NCBI GenBank assembly: GCA_001939145.1
Contig: LSRX01000323.1
Coordinates: 506,667 to 570,666 of the forward strand
From: Symbiodinium microadriaticum
Lineage: Eukaryota > Sar > Dinophyceae > Suessiales > Symbiodiniaceae
Direction: 5' to 3'
DNA: 64,000 bases
Shown here: positions 1 to 11,729 of the stretch, in pieces
Numbering within the stretch: position 1 is the stretch's first letter
How the letters are laid out: every line of letters starts with the position of its first letter
The notes under the pieces: model-generated
Told to the model about the DNA's origin: nothing
Seen by the model: the letters and a program-made list of their open reading frames with translations, nothing else
Database searches by the model: none
Made by a program: the position numbers and the translations under genes

Positions 1-1983
1 TTGACTGATCTCTGATGACCATGTGAACATCTGCTTGCTGATCTCGCTTCTCGTGTGGTTCGAGACCTGTCGCTGGTCATCCACCGGCAGGAGGTAGTGG
101 CCGGAGTCCGTGAGGAGCATCCTCATGTAGTGCCAACCAGAAGGTCGTTGTTGGCCGTCGGCATCGGTGGCTATCACCGGAACCACCATCACGCCATCGC
201 CGTTGCCGAAGTAGTCACACATGAGGGTGGCTCTTTGCTTTCTCAAAGCCGGGTTCGAAAGCAGCGCCGGGCACAACGAACCTTCTCCACCAAGAACGTC
301 AGCCGAAAAGGTGCCGGAGATTCCGGCCATCTTGACAGGGAGATGAACTTCTCCCAACGTGGACTCTGCTGTCCCGGATATGCCGCTGACGTTGTTCGTC
401 TTGTCGTGGCACCACTTCACGGACTCACTCTGATCCTCATCCAAGCAGCTTGCCATCATGTCTCTGAGGGTTTCACTTCCGATGAGTCCAGAAGCTGCTC
501 CGGGATCGACCAGCAGTCCTCTCCGCTTTTCTCCTCGAACCGTGTGGTACGACGTCACCGTGCTGTAGATGCTGGTGGCAAAGGTGAAGTCGAGCCTTTT
601 CTGTGCTCCTCCATCTGCATTGCTGCTGCTGGCTGCGGCTTCGCTCCTGTCGTTCTCTTCCTTGTTCCGCAAGTTGATCACGGTGGCGCTGTCCTCGTGA
701 TCCAGCCTGTAGTGGACAGTCTTGGTGGGCTTCACAGGGGAAAAGGTCGACTGGCTTGCAGTGAAGCTTTGGGCCAGTGTCTTCTGGCTGTATCCATAGT
801 AGCCTTTCTGCTTGCCCTTGCCTTTGCCAGGTCGCCACTTGCCTTTTCCTTTTCCTTTCGGCCTGTAGAAGCCTTTCTTGCCCTTGCCGTAGCCCTTGGC
901 CGGTCCACGGAAGCCCTTGCCCTTGGAGCCTCCGACCGGACACGAGGAAGCTGTGTGCCACCTGGAACCGCAAACAGAGCAACCTATGCCCTTGCCGCCG
1001 CCTTTCACCGGATAACTCTCCGGGGACTTTGGCGAAAGTCCGGAGTCGTCCGGCGAGTTCGCTTCCTGCTCTGTGGTCTCGTTGTGGTAATCAGGGTGCT
1101 CGTCGTAGTAGTCGTCATAGTCTGTCTCGATCCAGCCTTCTTCAGCACCATACCACACATCTGATTCGTAGCCCCAATAGTCATCAGGGCTCTCGGTCCA
1201 GTAGTCGCCGTCCGGAGTTGACTCGACCCAGGACCACCCGTCTTCGACCCAATATGAGTCGTCCCAGGCTCCTTGGTCGAGGTTCTCCTCATCCTGGTAA
1301 TAGCTCTCTCCAAGGTCGTCCTTCCGAGTCACCAAGCGAAGTGCCAACGACCGTGCTTCTTGAAATCGTCGAAGGTCGCCCTTGATCTGGAGCTTGATGT
1401 CATCCAGGAACTTGCTTGCCAAGCCCGAGTTCCTGAAGAACAGATAGTACTTGCCAACATCGTTCAGCTCCAGACCGGCACGAGTGGTGGCTTCTTCCAA
1501 GCGGGAATCCCACTCGATGCTGTACTCGGCCAGGCTGAGTTTGCCTCTTTTGAACTCGAAGAAGTCCTCTATGGCCTTGCTGACGAGTTCTTGATCACTC
1601 AGCCCAAAGGCGTCCCGAAGAGCATTGCAAAGTGCTTGTACTCCACTTGGTATCGCCTGCTGTATCACTATGGACGGGTCCATAGGATCTCTGACCTCCT
1701 CCACTGACAATCTCACAAGGGCGTCCGAGCCCACGTCCACCGAGCCGTCTGGTCTGGGCAGCCTAAGCTGCATTCCAAGGTGTTGTGCCTTGCCCTGCAG
1801 ACGACCTGCCACCAGAGGGCCCACTGTCTCGTCCTGGCCATCGAACACCCGGTACCAAAGCTTCAACCTCTCAAAGTACATACGAAGGGGATACTCAGGT
1901 ATCCCGGGTGCCCAGCCGGGAGGTACTTCCCGTCGAAACTCGTGCAGTGGTATGCCTCCGGTAGAGCTCGGAACATCTGCCAT
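1..1983 (-). CDS. copia-type Gag-protease polyprotein, N-terminal part
   Basis: The frame starts at ATG 1983 (MADVPSSTGG...) and stays open to the window edge, at least 661 codons. Residues about 1-270 form a helical gag region of the dinoflagellate copia type, with a PPGWAPGIPEYPLRMYFERL stretch. An acidic, Tyr/Trp-rich linker follows. A zinc knuckle CSVCGSRWHTASSC (CX2CX4HX4C) lies near residue 333, then a Lys/Gly-rich basic tract. A protease active-site motif LLVDPGAASGLIGSETL lies near residue 489; it has D-P-G-A in place of the usual D-S/T-G. The protein would package element RNA and self-process. The frame is also open upstream of 1983 to about 2446 without a recognisable domain, so the start is inferred from the gag similarity. 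Confidence 0.75.
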   Translation of the reverse strand, partial: MADVPSSTGGIPLHEFRREVPPGWAPGIPEYPLRMYFERLKLWYRVFDGQDETVGPLVAGRLQGKAQHLGMQLRLPRPDGSVDVGSDALVRLSVEEVRDPMDPSIVIQQAIPSGVQALCNALRDAFGLSDQELVSKAIEDFFEFKRGKLSLAEYSIEWDSRLEEATTRAGLELNDVGKYYLFFRNSGLASKFLDDIKLQIKGDLRRFQEARSLALRLVTRKDDLGESYYQDEENLDQGAWDDSYWVEDGWSWVESTPDGDYWTESPDDYWGYESDVWYGAEEGWIETDYDDYYDEHPDYHNETTEQEANSPDDSGLSPKSPESYPVKGGGKGIGCSVCGSRWHTASSCPVGGSKGKGFRGPAKGYGKGKKGFYRPKGKGKGKWRPGKGKGKQKGYYGYSQKTLAQSFTASQSTFSPVKPTKTVHYRLDHEDSATVINLRNKEENDRSEAAASSSNADGGAQKRLDFTFATSIYSTVTSYHTVRGEKRRGLLVDPGAASGLIGSETLRDMMASCLDEDQSESVKWCHDKTNNVSGISGTAESTLGEVHLPVKMAGISGTFSADVLGGEGSLCPALLSNPALRKQRATLMCDYFGNGDGVMVVPVIATDADGQQRPSGWHYMRMLLTDSGHYLLPVDDQRQVSNHTRSEISKQMFTWSSEISQ

Positions 1984-2495
1984 TGTTCCAGTGAAAAGGG
2001 TGAAGGCTCTGCTTTCGCCTTCCTTCCGGTAGTAGAGGTCGAGGTCGCTCGTGCCGTTGTCGGTGTTCCCGAAGAGGATGCCGAAGTCGTTGAAGTTCAC
2101 CTCTTGCTCCTTGCTTGCACCACAGGGCTGGTTCCAATCCGCTTTTCCCACGTACACGTAGTCCTCGATCGCAACCTCACTGGTCAGGGAAAACTGGTAG
2201 CCGAAGAACTCAAATGAAAAATCGCTGTCCGCGTGGCTCCCGTAGAGCTCGGACTCGTAGTGCTCTTTGTACAATTTGACGTGGGAGTTTCCTCCTGCTG
2301 CGCGGTCTGCAGCTTCGAATTTGCTGTGGCTGTTGGGCAGTGCGATGCCCTTGTTCAACAGAAACAGCCAACCAACGGTTCGTGTAATCGGCGACGTCCT
2401 GGAGGTAGTAGAGCGCGCCTCGCCGCCTATGGCAGCGCAAAGCTCCTAAGAGCTTTCGGTAGCCCCTGGGCGTCTGGCTTTACAACGGAGACCGG

Positions 2496-2507
2496 GCTCC
2501 GCTACCA
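2496..2507 (-). other. tRNA primer-binding site of element A
   Basis: The sense (minus) strand reads TGGTAGCGGAGC. This fits the 3' acceptor end of an initiator methionine tRNA, the usual primer of copia elements, and is identical to the site in the other copia element at 55490-55501. It marks the inner edge of the 5' LTR. Confidence 0.7.
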
Positions 2508-2604
2508 AACTAAGAAAACGGCCTTTTACTTGGGCTCAAGCGCTTCGGCAAATGCGGTTATGCAGTGTGAGCTCAGGGAGTCAGACAACTGTACAATTCT
2601 TCAC

Positions 2605-2643
2605 TGTATGTATGTATGTATGTATGTATGTATGTATGTATGC
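2605..2643. repeat. (TATG)n microsatellite
   Basis: Uninterrupted TATG/TGTA tetranucleotide array immediately outside the presumed LTR of element A. Confidence 0.95.
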
Positions 2644-4029
2644 AGATGGCACTATAAGCACATACACGTGCATGCATGTCTGTCTGCATGCATGTGCGTA
2701 TGTATGCGAGGGTCGAAGAGACGAACTTTCAAAATCTGAAACTCTCGAAGTTGCACAACTTCGGACATCCAGATTGAGCACCGATCGAACTCCGACACGG
2801 CTGAAGATGGGAGACTGACAGGCAGCCAGTCGAGCACTATTGAAACCGTCAAAACATCGAAACGTCCAAGTGTCAACCTCAAAAGTTCGAGCGTGGAGCT
2901 CGAACACCATCGCTCGGGACACCAGTTTTAGGTATACGGTATGCGTGCATGTGTAAGTGCATGCACAAGTTACTTATATGCATTTACACAAACAATTCAA
3001 ATAATGTAGGTATGTAGATATGTGCGTATTTATACATAGATATATACATAAAGTATACGTGTAATATGTACACACACACACACATATCTACATACCTGTC
3101 GTGTGCCTGTGTGCGTGCGCAGGTGTGCACGCGACACCGTGCCAGAAATCGTGCGATACCATGCTATGCCTGCTATGCTGTATCATTGTTCACAGAGTAC
3201 ATGCGGGGGCCCAGGCCTGGGGTTGAAGACACGAAGACAATTGGCGGAGCCAAGGCCAGCAAACTACTTCCAGGCCCACCTGCATCTTGAAGATGTTCCC
3301 CAGCTGCATCAGACAACGTGCACGGCTAAGATGCCCGTTGGCTAAAGCCTGGGATGGAAGAGACGACACTGGGATTACCCAATGACTGACAGCTCTGACA
3401 TGCTGGTGCAGGAGCTAGTTCAGCCACCAGCTTGAAATGCTTCGCCACTTGCACGGGGCACGTGTATGCGCTGTCCAGGTTCTTCATGAGCATGCCCAAA
3501 CCCTCCAAGCCAGCCATGAGAGCAATGAGCTTGCTCCCAGGGCCAGGGTTATAGTTGGCCGACCTCAAACCAACCAAGACTTGACACCTGTTCAACCCAC
3601 ACGTGTGCAACAATCACTTCAAGTTTGCGCAGAGTCTTGAATCTTTAACACCGTTTACTCTGGCATGATCCGTGTCAAAACCGGAACCTCATGAGCACCG
3701 ATCGGCCGCCTATGGTGTTGTTGATCAACATGACAGCTTGTCTATCTCTTTCCGGTTCTCTCAGATATCGCAGTTTCCGCCCCGTACGGCAGTTGCAATC
3801 GCCTGGACTCTCATGGCCTATCCTCGCAGAGTCCTGCTTCTCTCGACTTCGCGCTCTGGTGATGCCTGCACTTTCCATTCCTTTGCTCTGCTGCTTGCTT
3901 GACTAGAACCGCAGAGTCGGTTTTCCCCAAATTCGACTTCTCCCGAAGCCTTTTGCCACCGGCACGATCATAAGATTGCCATCCCTCCGTCCACCCCGTT
4001 GACGGGGCTGCTCGTTCAAGTTCTTCTGG
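2644..4029. other. No supported gene; simple-sequence-rich DNA
   Basis: AT-rich stretch with TATG/ACAC runs (including a CA run near 3069-3084) followed by ordinary sequence. Short open frames exist on both strands, but none shows a domain, composition bias or splice context I trust. Confidence 0.5.
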
Positions 4030-7000
4030 TCACGAGCAAGAAAACCCGCCCCCACCCTCTGTGTACAGATATGGGTGTAAACATAAGCCAGCATCTCCAT
4101 CTCCTGTAGCCCATGAAGCTTTCATTGCAGCGGTACGTGCCATAGCTGCTTCCTGCAATCCCCTTGCTATTTCCACTTTGAGGCCCGGACTGTGCCTCGA
4201 AGAAGTGCGTCTGAAGTTGCGTCCAGAAGCTCCTTTGATCTGCGTGCTTGGTTCAGAACGACACACGATGAGCAACTCCGTAGAGCAGTCCTCGAGGTCG
4301 CAGGTGCTTTGTACACCCAGCTTCAGAAACACAAGAGGTCGGCATCAGAATGGCGAGTCAGAAGTCTCATGATTTGCGCACCAAACATTCCATCAGCATC
4401 GCACTCTAGAGCATCTTCAGCTTTATACGGCATGTGCGGTATACGCACCTGCATCACATGTTCGAGTAAAGAGGTTCGCTGCTGCACAAGGACGTCTATC
4501 CTAAAAGTTTGAGGTCGTCCATCTTCTCCGGTGGTGGGCATCTCTATTTTTGGTTCCATCATGGCAAGCCGAAGCATAGCCGCACATCTGACGTGTGCAT
4601 TGGGCGTCTGAGCGCAGTGTAAGTATTGGAAGGCGCTGACGGCCCGGGCGGCCAATTCTTTCGCGTTGACACAAACCGGGAACAGGACATCTCAACCGTC
4701 TCAACCAGAAACGGCGTGGAAAAGCCTGGTTGGATGTCTCTGCCTGGTCAAACCTGGTCCAGAAAGACACAACCGAAGGCAGAGGCAGCGGCAACAATGT
4801 CTCACCATCTCGCTACCACGTCTGGCAACCAAGCCGATCATCCTAGAACGGTGAAGCATGGTAAAATCAAGCATTTCCTCGAGGTCGCCCAGAACATCAA
4901 TTTGTTTGCGCCGAGCAGCAACGGGGCAGGTGCCAGTTCTGGGCATTCTTCCTGCACGATCTGCTGCGCCACCACATGGAACGGACCTCAGGAGTACCAA
5001 GCCAGCAGCAAACTTTCTGAGCTCCTTGCAGAACAACATGGACCGCATCTTCTGCCCAGGCACTTTGAACCTCATCGGTGCTGCTTTGGCCTCCCCAAGT
5101 CTACCAAACCGAATCCCCTGCATGCAATGAGTTCTCCCACACATCCACCTGCTATGCAAGGCAACCACACCGCGAAGCACAAAGGCTGCCATGGGCGCCG
5201 GAAGCGCATTGCCACAAAAGCATGCCGCTCTACAGACCCTGATGCAGAGCAGCCGTGACTTCTGGGCTTGTCCGGCAGAACAAATCCATCGGGTTAGGTC
5301 GAAGCACGATTAGCAAAGGCCGAGGGCTGCGAGGCTGCTGTCTGAAGGCTCTTGCATAAGTTGATCTGCAACCGGCATGACGAATCCATGATGTCTCTGA
5401 CGACCAGCTCGGTCGCATTGAGCAAAAGAGGGATTCGATTCAGAAACAAGGATGCCCTCTGCGCAAACAGTTCAAGGCTCCGGCCAGCTCCCGCTTCGTC
5501 TCCAGCTCCTGCCTCGAACCACAACACAAAGGGAAATCCGTGGGATGTGCTTGAAAACACATGGGAGGCCAAACGTGGCAGTCTGGCTCGAGGGCCGTCA
5601 TCTGCTTCTGGGCTCGCAGGCCAACCTCAGCCTCCAGAAATCTCCAGAGCCAGGGCTGACAGGCGCTGAAAGCCCACTTGTGCTCAGAAGCTTCGAAGCT
5701 TCCCATGAGCCTCGCCTCTCGTGCCAAGCTCTCACATTCCTCACGAGCTTGGTGTACCTCGGCCTGGGAGATCACAAGGATGTACAAGGATAGAGCCGGC
5801 ACGACAGCAGGTCCAACAGCTGCATCAAGACTCCAAGACTTTGTCGGGGGTGAGCACAGTTTGCGGGCGCTTGGAAATGCTGAAAACGATTCTCCGGGTT
5901 GGAAAATGGCCTCCGCACCAAAATGTTTGTACATGAGTAGGGATCAGAGTTGAAAGATTTCAAACGTACATATTCACTCATATATTATGTAATTTATACA
6001 TGCACACACACACACACACACACAGACACACAATCACATCGACTTTTGAGTAAACACCTCCCCATTCGAGCCCTTCCAAGCCCCTCACAATTTCTTACAA
6101 GCCTTAGGCCCTTAGGCCTTAGGCCTTGCCTCAACAAGGCTGAATCCTTACTCCCGGTATGGCCTAACCAGGGATATGCATGATCGCAGGCCCTCCAAAT
6201 CCTTCAAACATAAGATCGCAGAACCGACTGCGGAGTTGGAAGCCTCTGATTGAGGGAACGGAAAGCCGGCCGTTTCATGCCGTTTCAGTGCAACCGATTG
6301 TGTGCTTGTCCTGGTCAACAACCCTGCCACCGACTGCACAGACAACCCCAGGCAACTTCCGTTCCTAAGGCTGCTAAATCTAAGGGCAATGGTGTCTGGA
6401 TGCAGGGAGGGAAGGTAAGTCTGAAGCTAGTCCTTGGCGCCTGGAAACAAGAAAGCGGACATGACAAACTGTTCCGTGTCATAGGACCTGGCCTGGTGCA
6501 TCTCGCACTGGCTCCGCAGGTCTTCTATCTGCGGTGTGGACGAGGACGGGAGGGGTTGCAACACGTACAAATTCTCGAGTTTTGCGCCTGGCTCTATGCT
6601 GATACCGGCGCCCGGCGCCCCGCCCGAGCCTTGCCCTCCTGGACTTGCAGCCTTCGCGCTGCCTCCGTGGATGCTTGAGACACCTGGGCCTCGGTGACTC
6701 AGACAACAGGCCACAGTGCCACAGTAGAACAGAAGCAAAAAGCAAAAGAAAAGAGTCTTGGTCCGTGACGAGTTCCTCCTCCAGCTCGTGACTGCGCACC
6801 CGCAGCTGGTCCGAATCAGCCTCTCGTCGCGACATGCAAAAACTAAAGGATGTGATCAATGTTGCCAGCATTCCCTCATCCCGTTCCTCCAGTTCGGTGT
6901 TGCGTGCTTGCACTCGGGTGAGTTGTACCTGCCCGTCGGTGTCGTTGCTCTCCCTCCGAAACCCCGAAGTTTCCAAAGCTGGCGGCACTTTGTCTGCAGT

Positions 7001-7050
7001 CATTTCGGCTTTGAGGCTTGCGACTTCGGCTTGTGCTGCCACCTGGCGAC
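4030..7050 (-). CDS. Unidentified multi-exon gene with coiled-coil segments (tentative)
   Basis: I do not recognise this gene. Several minus-strand blocks look like exons of a helical protein. About 6870-7037 encodes charged heptad-like sequence (AAQAEVASLKAEMTADK ... NTELEERDEGML) after an AG acceptor. About 6430-6600 encodes KLENLYVLQPL and QIEDLRSQCEMHQARSYDTE. About 5640-5770 encodes QAEVHQAREECESLAREARL. About 5340-5470 encodes LFAQRASLFLNRIPLLLNATEL. About 4990-5100 encodes QKMRSMLFCKELRKFAAGLVL. About 4330-4640 encodes a further helical stretch. The blocks lie in different frames, as expected if short introns separate them. Exon limits, start and stop are not resolved, and the blocks could belong to two genes. 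Confidence 0.35.
6003..6024. repeat. (CA)n microsatellite
   Basis: Perfect CA dinucleotide run between exon-like blocks of the tentative 4.0-7.1 kb gene. Confidence 0.9.
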
Positions 7051-7089
7051 ATGCCGAACGGGGTCATGCCACAGGGCTCAGAGCTAGAA

Positions 7090-8630
7090 TCGAGTTGCCT
7101 TCGTTCCAGCCAGAAGCTAGAGCTAGAGAGGTTCCCTTAATTGGGAGCTCGTGCTGCGCACAGCCACACCATGCATGATTGACTAAAGGTCTATCGAGTC
7201 TAAGGCACCAAACTAAACGACAACAGGTCTCTCCCGAGGAAGATACACCCCAGCACGAATACCAGGCGCATCACACAGTCTCCGTTCATTTCCGTCCTGA
7301 GTGCACGGCCCTGGCACACGGGGTGAGCCACTGTCGTAATGAATGTGCTGAACGGAGATAATGCACATCATTGAACAAGGGCGGCAAACGGAGAACTACC
7401 ACCCCTCCGCACTTATGCTGCCGGAGCATGTGGCTTTCAGAGCCTACAGTACACATAAACATTACCGAAAAGATGACTGGCTGCACGAGCACGGACAGGC
7501 ACCAGTCCATTGGGCCACTCGTCAACACATGAATCGAGGACAGAAACAGGCCGAAGGCACAAACTGTCTCTCTGCCTCTTTCACAGAAACCTCAGTATGG
7601 ACGAAACATTGCGAATCCGGACTAGGTTTTCACCTCTTCTCGGTGCAGGAACGCATACTCTGACACTCAAGTCCGCCCGAGATGTGCTCACTCATCTGGC
7701 CATTCTCCCGGCGAAGCATGTCACTGACCTGCCGCCCGGCCATGCGGCACCACATGATGCTTCAATGCTTTCCCACGCCCTGTCTCGGCATCATACCAAA
7801 AGCATCCTGTCGGCTTCACTCCCCCGTCACACAACGGAATTTTGTCCCGCAATGCCATCTTTACCCCTCGTCCTGACTTTCGAGTCGATGCCTTAAATGC
7901 TGTGCACTCTGTGCCGGTGCAGGCCACTACTCCGCAGCCTGTGTCGGAAAGCACGCGGTGGCCGCATATATACAGAAGTAAAGCTAATCAGATAGTGCAA
8001 TCGCTGGCCTCTCTCCGGGGTTTGTGGAAGAAGCTGGTACCATGCTTGACTGCATAGGGCTTCCGGTACTTGCCACTTCCGAGACGGCGGCTCCTTTTGC
8101 AAACAGGAGAGAGAGCCCTGAAGTGGCCATGAATTAGTGCAGGGTCACTGTCATCTCAAGTCATGCAACAGTCGTGCGCGAAAACGATCCGGGAAACGTA
8201 TCATGTGAGTCTGGGGGGACTGAGCTTCAAGCCGTGGCTGGCCCCCAATCTACGTATTATTCTGGTTTTACACTTTTCAATCGTTCATGACGACTACTGC
8301 CTTCTTGCAGAACGATGATGAAATAGCGGATGCACGAGGCAGCACACTAACATTCAGCAAATCCCACAAGTGCTGCTGCTGCTGTAGTTGGCATCCAGCT
8401 CAAAACGTTGAGATCAGATCCTTCGTGACAAGTTGTGCAACGATCAAGACCTGATCACATCGAATCTAGGAGTCGAATCTAGGAAGTAAATGCTGCGCGC
8501 TCCCACACTGACTACGGCGTCAGCATGCGTCCCTCACTCGGACCGAAACTAGTGCAGCGCAGATGTAATGATTCACATCGCTCGGTTGGATTCCTCATGC
8601 GCCCATCGGGCCGCATCCAAGCTCCAAGCT
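7090..8630. other. Probable intergenic stretch, no supported gene
   Basis: About 1.5 kb without a recognisable domain, repeat array or convincing splice pattern on either strand. It ends at the stop codon of the coiled-coil, membrane-anchored gene. Confidence 0.45.
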
Positions 8631-8633
8631 TCT

Positions 8634-11600
8634 TCAGAGCAGCTCAGGGCGCACTGCCGCAAAAATCATCAGCAAAGCCACGACCAGGATGCTCACCAAG
8701 AAAAGCTTCTTCATCGGATTCCACGCAGCATCTGCTTTCTCTGCCTCGATCTTAGCAGCTTCACTGCTTTTTTCCGACTTAGCGGGCTGGCGCTTGCGAG
8801 CGCTGCTCCGATCCTCTCCCTCGGGTTTCTTCGCCTTCGCCTTGCCTTGGCGCTTCGTTCCTCCGAGACCCGTCGAGCTCGGGCCTGGCGAAGCCAGAGA
8901 AGCTTTGCCTTTGCATTTGGACTTGCGGCTGCCCTTCTTTGGACTTGCGGCCACCTTGCCAAGCGGCTTCTTCTGGCCGGGCCCCACGTCTTTCCGGGAT
9001 TCCACCTGTGCTCCGGAACCCGAGGCTTCCTCTGCAGGAATTGTGGCCTCTTGGTCACCCTGAAGTGCAATGGATGCCGCAGTGGCCGGAAGTGGAGGAC
9101 CTGATTCCTCCGCTTCCTCCGCGCCATGGGTGCCTGACAGACCTGCCATGTCCTGGCTAGGCTCATCCATCACTTGTTGCTTGCTGCTGCCTGACATGCA
9201 TACCGCATCCTGATGTGGCCCGTCCAGCTCTTGTCCCCTACTCTTAACGAGCTCAAGGGACTCCGTGCCGAAGATGCCGGACAGACCTGCTGCATCCCAA
9301 CTTGACATGTCCAGCTCTTGTTGCTTGATCTTGTCCTGCTTGCAATCGTCCAAGCTAGACATGTCTGACCTGCCTATCTTGTCCAGCTCTAGCTTGCTTT
9401 GGCCTTCCTCGCCGGCATCGAAGCAAGTGATGAGTGATGTGCCTGCAGAGTGCTGGCTTGGGCTGTCCAGCGCATGCTGTTCTCCCTCATCGCGCCCTCG
9501 AGCGAAATCCAACATGCCTGCTGTGCACTGGCTTGGCCTTTCTGGCTCTTGCAGCTTGCTCTCGTCTTGCTCACTGGCATCTGGGAGAGTGATGTCGGAG
9601 GTGGTGTCCCCCATCTGCCGGAGCTGCTCGAACTGCTCCGGCTTCAAGTTGTCCAAGCGAGGGATGCCAGAGGAGTCTGCAGCGAGCTGAGGCCGATGCT
9701 GGCAGGAAAGGATCTCTTGCGGCTGGCTACTAGTAGCTTCACCGGCTCCTCCAAGATCGTCTTCAGCGCTCGCCTTGCTACCATGCTGGTGGTGTCCGGT
9801 GCCTCTCTTGCACTTCCTTCTCCCTCCTTTCGCCTTAGCTTGCGTCGCTTGCAAGCGCAGCGCTTCCCTGCTTGCGCCCGTAGCCTCAGCTTCCTTCAGC
9901 TCGGGTGGCTGCTCATGCTTCCTTCGGCCTTCGTCAGACGGCACATCCTTCGAATCCTGGAGTTCCTGATGCAACCTGCTGCACTCATGCTGCAGGCGGT
10001 CAACCTGGTCCTTGACTTCCAGGCATTCTGCCTTCAAGCGATCTCGCTGCTCTGCCTTCTCGTTGATCTCCTGCGAATCAAACTATGCTTTCATGATTCG
10101 GCCTTTACCATACAATTAGCATCTGAGAATGGACCGCTGCTCCTCGCGCAGACACTCCTGCAAATTCAGGTCAGCGGCAAGAGAGAAGAATCGCAGAACC
10201 ACGACATGATGAGAACTTCGGTATTTACATGGCGTCCTTCTTTAGTCCGATGCGCAGCTTCACATGATTGTAGTAGTCGCGGGCTGACTGCAAGTCCATG
10301 CTGGCCTGAAGCACCGGCAAGACTCCACGCGCTTTCGCCTGAATGAAAGTTGCCACAACTGGAGACTGAGCCGAGCTAAGCCCAAAGCTGCATCCAGTTT
10401 CTGTGTCAACTCTGTGACTGTGCCGAGCATCTCATCAACACCTTCAGGCAGGTGGAAGTTGTATGACCTCGCACAGAGGGGTAGGGTAGCATTCATCGCC
10501 CGCGAGACTGTCACCGACTCTTTGCGGCCAAGGCACCCATGCTTCATTTGCTTCAGCTGATCATGCAACGTCTCGCGTTCGGCATCGGCCTCTCTGATGA
10601 GATCCTTCAACTCTTCTGCCTCCTGGAAGGCCGCCTCGTTTGAGACACAGCTTACGTTCGAAAAAGCAGACTGCGGCGAGAACTGCCTCGAGCTTCTGCT
10701 GAGCCTCGAAGGCATCGCCCGCCGTGCCCATGGCGCCATTTTGGCGGCTCCGTTCTGCCGGTGCGGAAGAAGCACGGCACCGAGCCGAGCCCACCTGCTC
10801 AGAGCTCTCAAAAAGGTCTGTTAAGCAACGGAAACATCCGGAAACCCCAGCCTCACCATCGCTCTCACAGCACTCGATGAACGTGTTTCGGACGTAGAAG
10901 CTGTGAGGACAGGCCGCGCCTTCGGCTGCACTCTCGTCACTAAGCGAGTTTCTTTGCTCAGCCAGGCACCCTCGGAGTCTGTAGCAGACGTAGTCGAAGA
11001 GTCGAGGAGGTCATCTGCCTGGGCCTCAGTCCGACAAGCCCAGAGCCCTGGAGAGCCCAGCCACGTCACCACTGCTTAACGAAATCCACTGTGCACCGCA
11101 CAGTCTTGCGTGCCGTCGGGCTCGCATAAATCATCAGTACCATGGCTTCGCACAGAAGGGACACCTCAAGCGCCAGCTACGGGAGATCAACCTGCGAAAG
11201 GCCGGGAAGGTTAGGCGGTTAGGCCAAACGGCTGCAGAAGACCCTCGTCTTAGCGCTGCTTAAGGTTTAAGGCACGACAGTCTTATACAGTCTGATGTGG
11301 GAAGCATACACCGACTGTATCGAAGCTTCTCCGGCTGGGAGATTGTTAAGCAAGGCCTCTCGTTCCTTGGCGAGTTCGATGAACTTCTTGTTCAGCTGCT
11401 CATGCGTGTCGGCCTCGTGTGAGATGCGTCCGTACACCCTCCACTAGATGCTTCCTGCTGCTGCCGCCTGGTTCAGTCTCAAGTCTTAGAAAGTCAGTCT
11501 TAGAGTTTGCTAGGGACCGGGCAAGCTCTCGAACTTTGTCCTGCACCTGCGAAGTCGACGCGGCGAAGACGGCACGCAGAATCTCAGCAGAGCTGGAGGC

Positions 11601-11680
11601 CTGGCCTGGACTCTGGTCTCCACCAGCCTTCCAGCAGAAACAGCGATTTGCGCGGTCTTCTCTGCCCAGTCTTCTCAACA
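8634..11680 (-). CDS. Multi-exon coiled-coil protein with C-terminal membrane anchor
   Basis: The last exon (about 10070 to the TGA at 8634-8636) is a long clean frame. It begins with coiled coil (EINEKAEQRDRLKAECLEV, then QVDRLQHECSRLHQELQDSK). A low-complexity middle follows, in which a degenerate unit recurs (ELDMSSWDAAGLSG, VMDEPSQDMAGLSG, ERPSQCTAGML). Next come a Lys/Ala/Ser-rich basic region and one hydrophobic helix (LFLVSILVVALLMIFAAV) six residues before the stop, so the protein is probably tail-anchored with its bulk in the cytosol. Upstream coil exons are visible near 10110-10160, 10226-10290 (DLQSARDYYNHVKLRIGLKK), 10370-10440, 10545-10640 (EAEELKDLIREADAERETL), 10670-10740, 11310-11430 and 11470-11600. 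The layout resembles golgin- or tether-like proteins, but that role is inference. The 5' end is unresolved. Confidence 0.6.
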
Positions 11681-11729
11681 AGCAGCATGTGAGTCACACA
11701 TGTGCAGTCTTGGTGTGCTTCTTCACGGC

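Larger units (their letters stand above)
1..2508 (-). mobile_element. Ty1/copia-like retroelement A, 5' part (runs off the left edge)
   Basis: The minus strand holds, in order, an initiator-Met-type primer-binding site (2496-2507), a leader of about 510 nt, and a gag-zinc knuckle-protease reading frame that is still open at position 1. This is the 5' portion of an LTR retrotransposon; integrase, RT and RNase H would lie to the left of the window. The 5' LTR should lie just right of 2508. Its outer end cannot be fixed without the 3' LTR; a TG-type start near 2587 is possible, which would make it short and place it beside the TATG microsatellite. The protein differs clearly from the second copia element (46342-55678), so this is a separate family. 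Confidence 0.75.

Noticed and set aside
6098..6135. ccttaggc repeats as an interstitial telomere
   Set aside because: Only three imperfect units and not the TTTAGGG type expected for dinoflagellates.
10725..10750. Resemblance of ...gccattttggc... to the dinoflagellate spliced leader
   Set aside because: Only about 11 bases match the core; the flanks do not, and the stretch lies within coil-encoding sequence. Likely chance.
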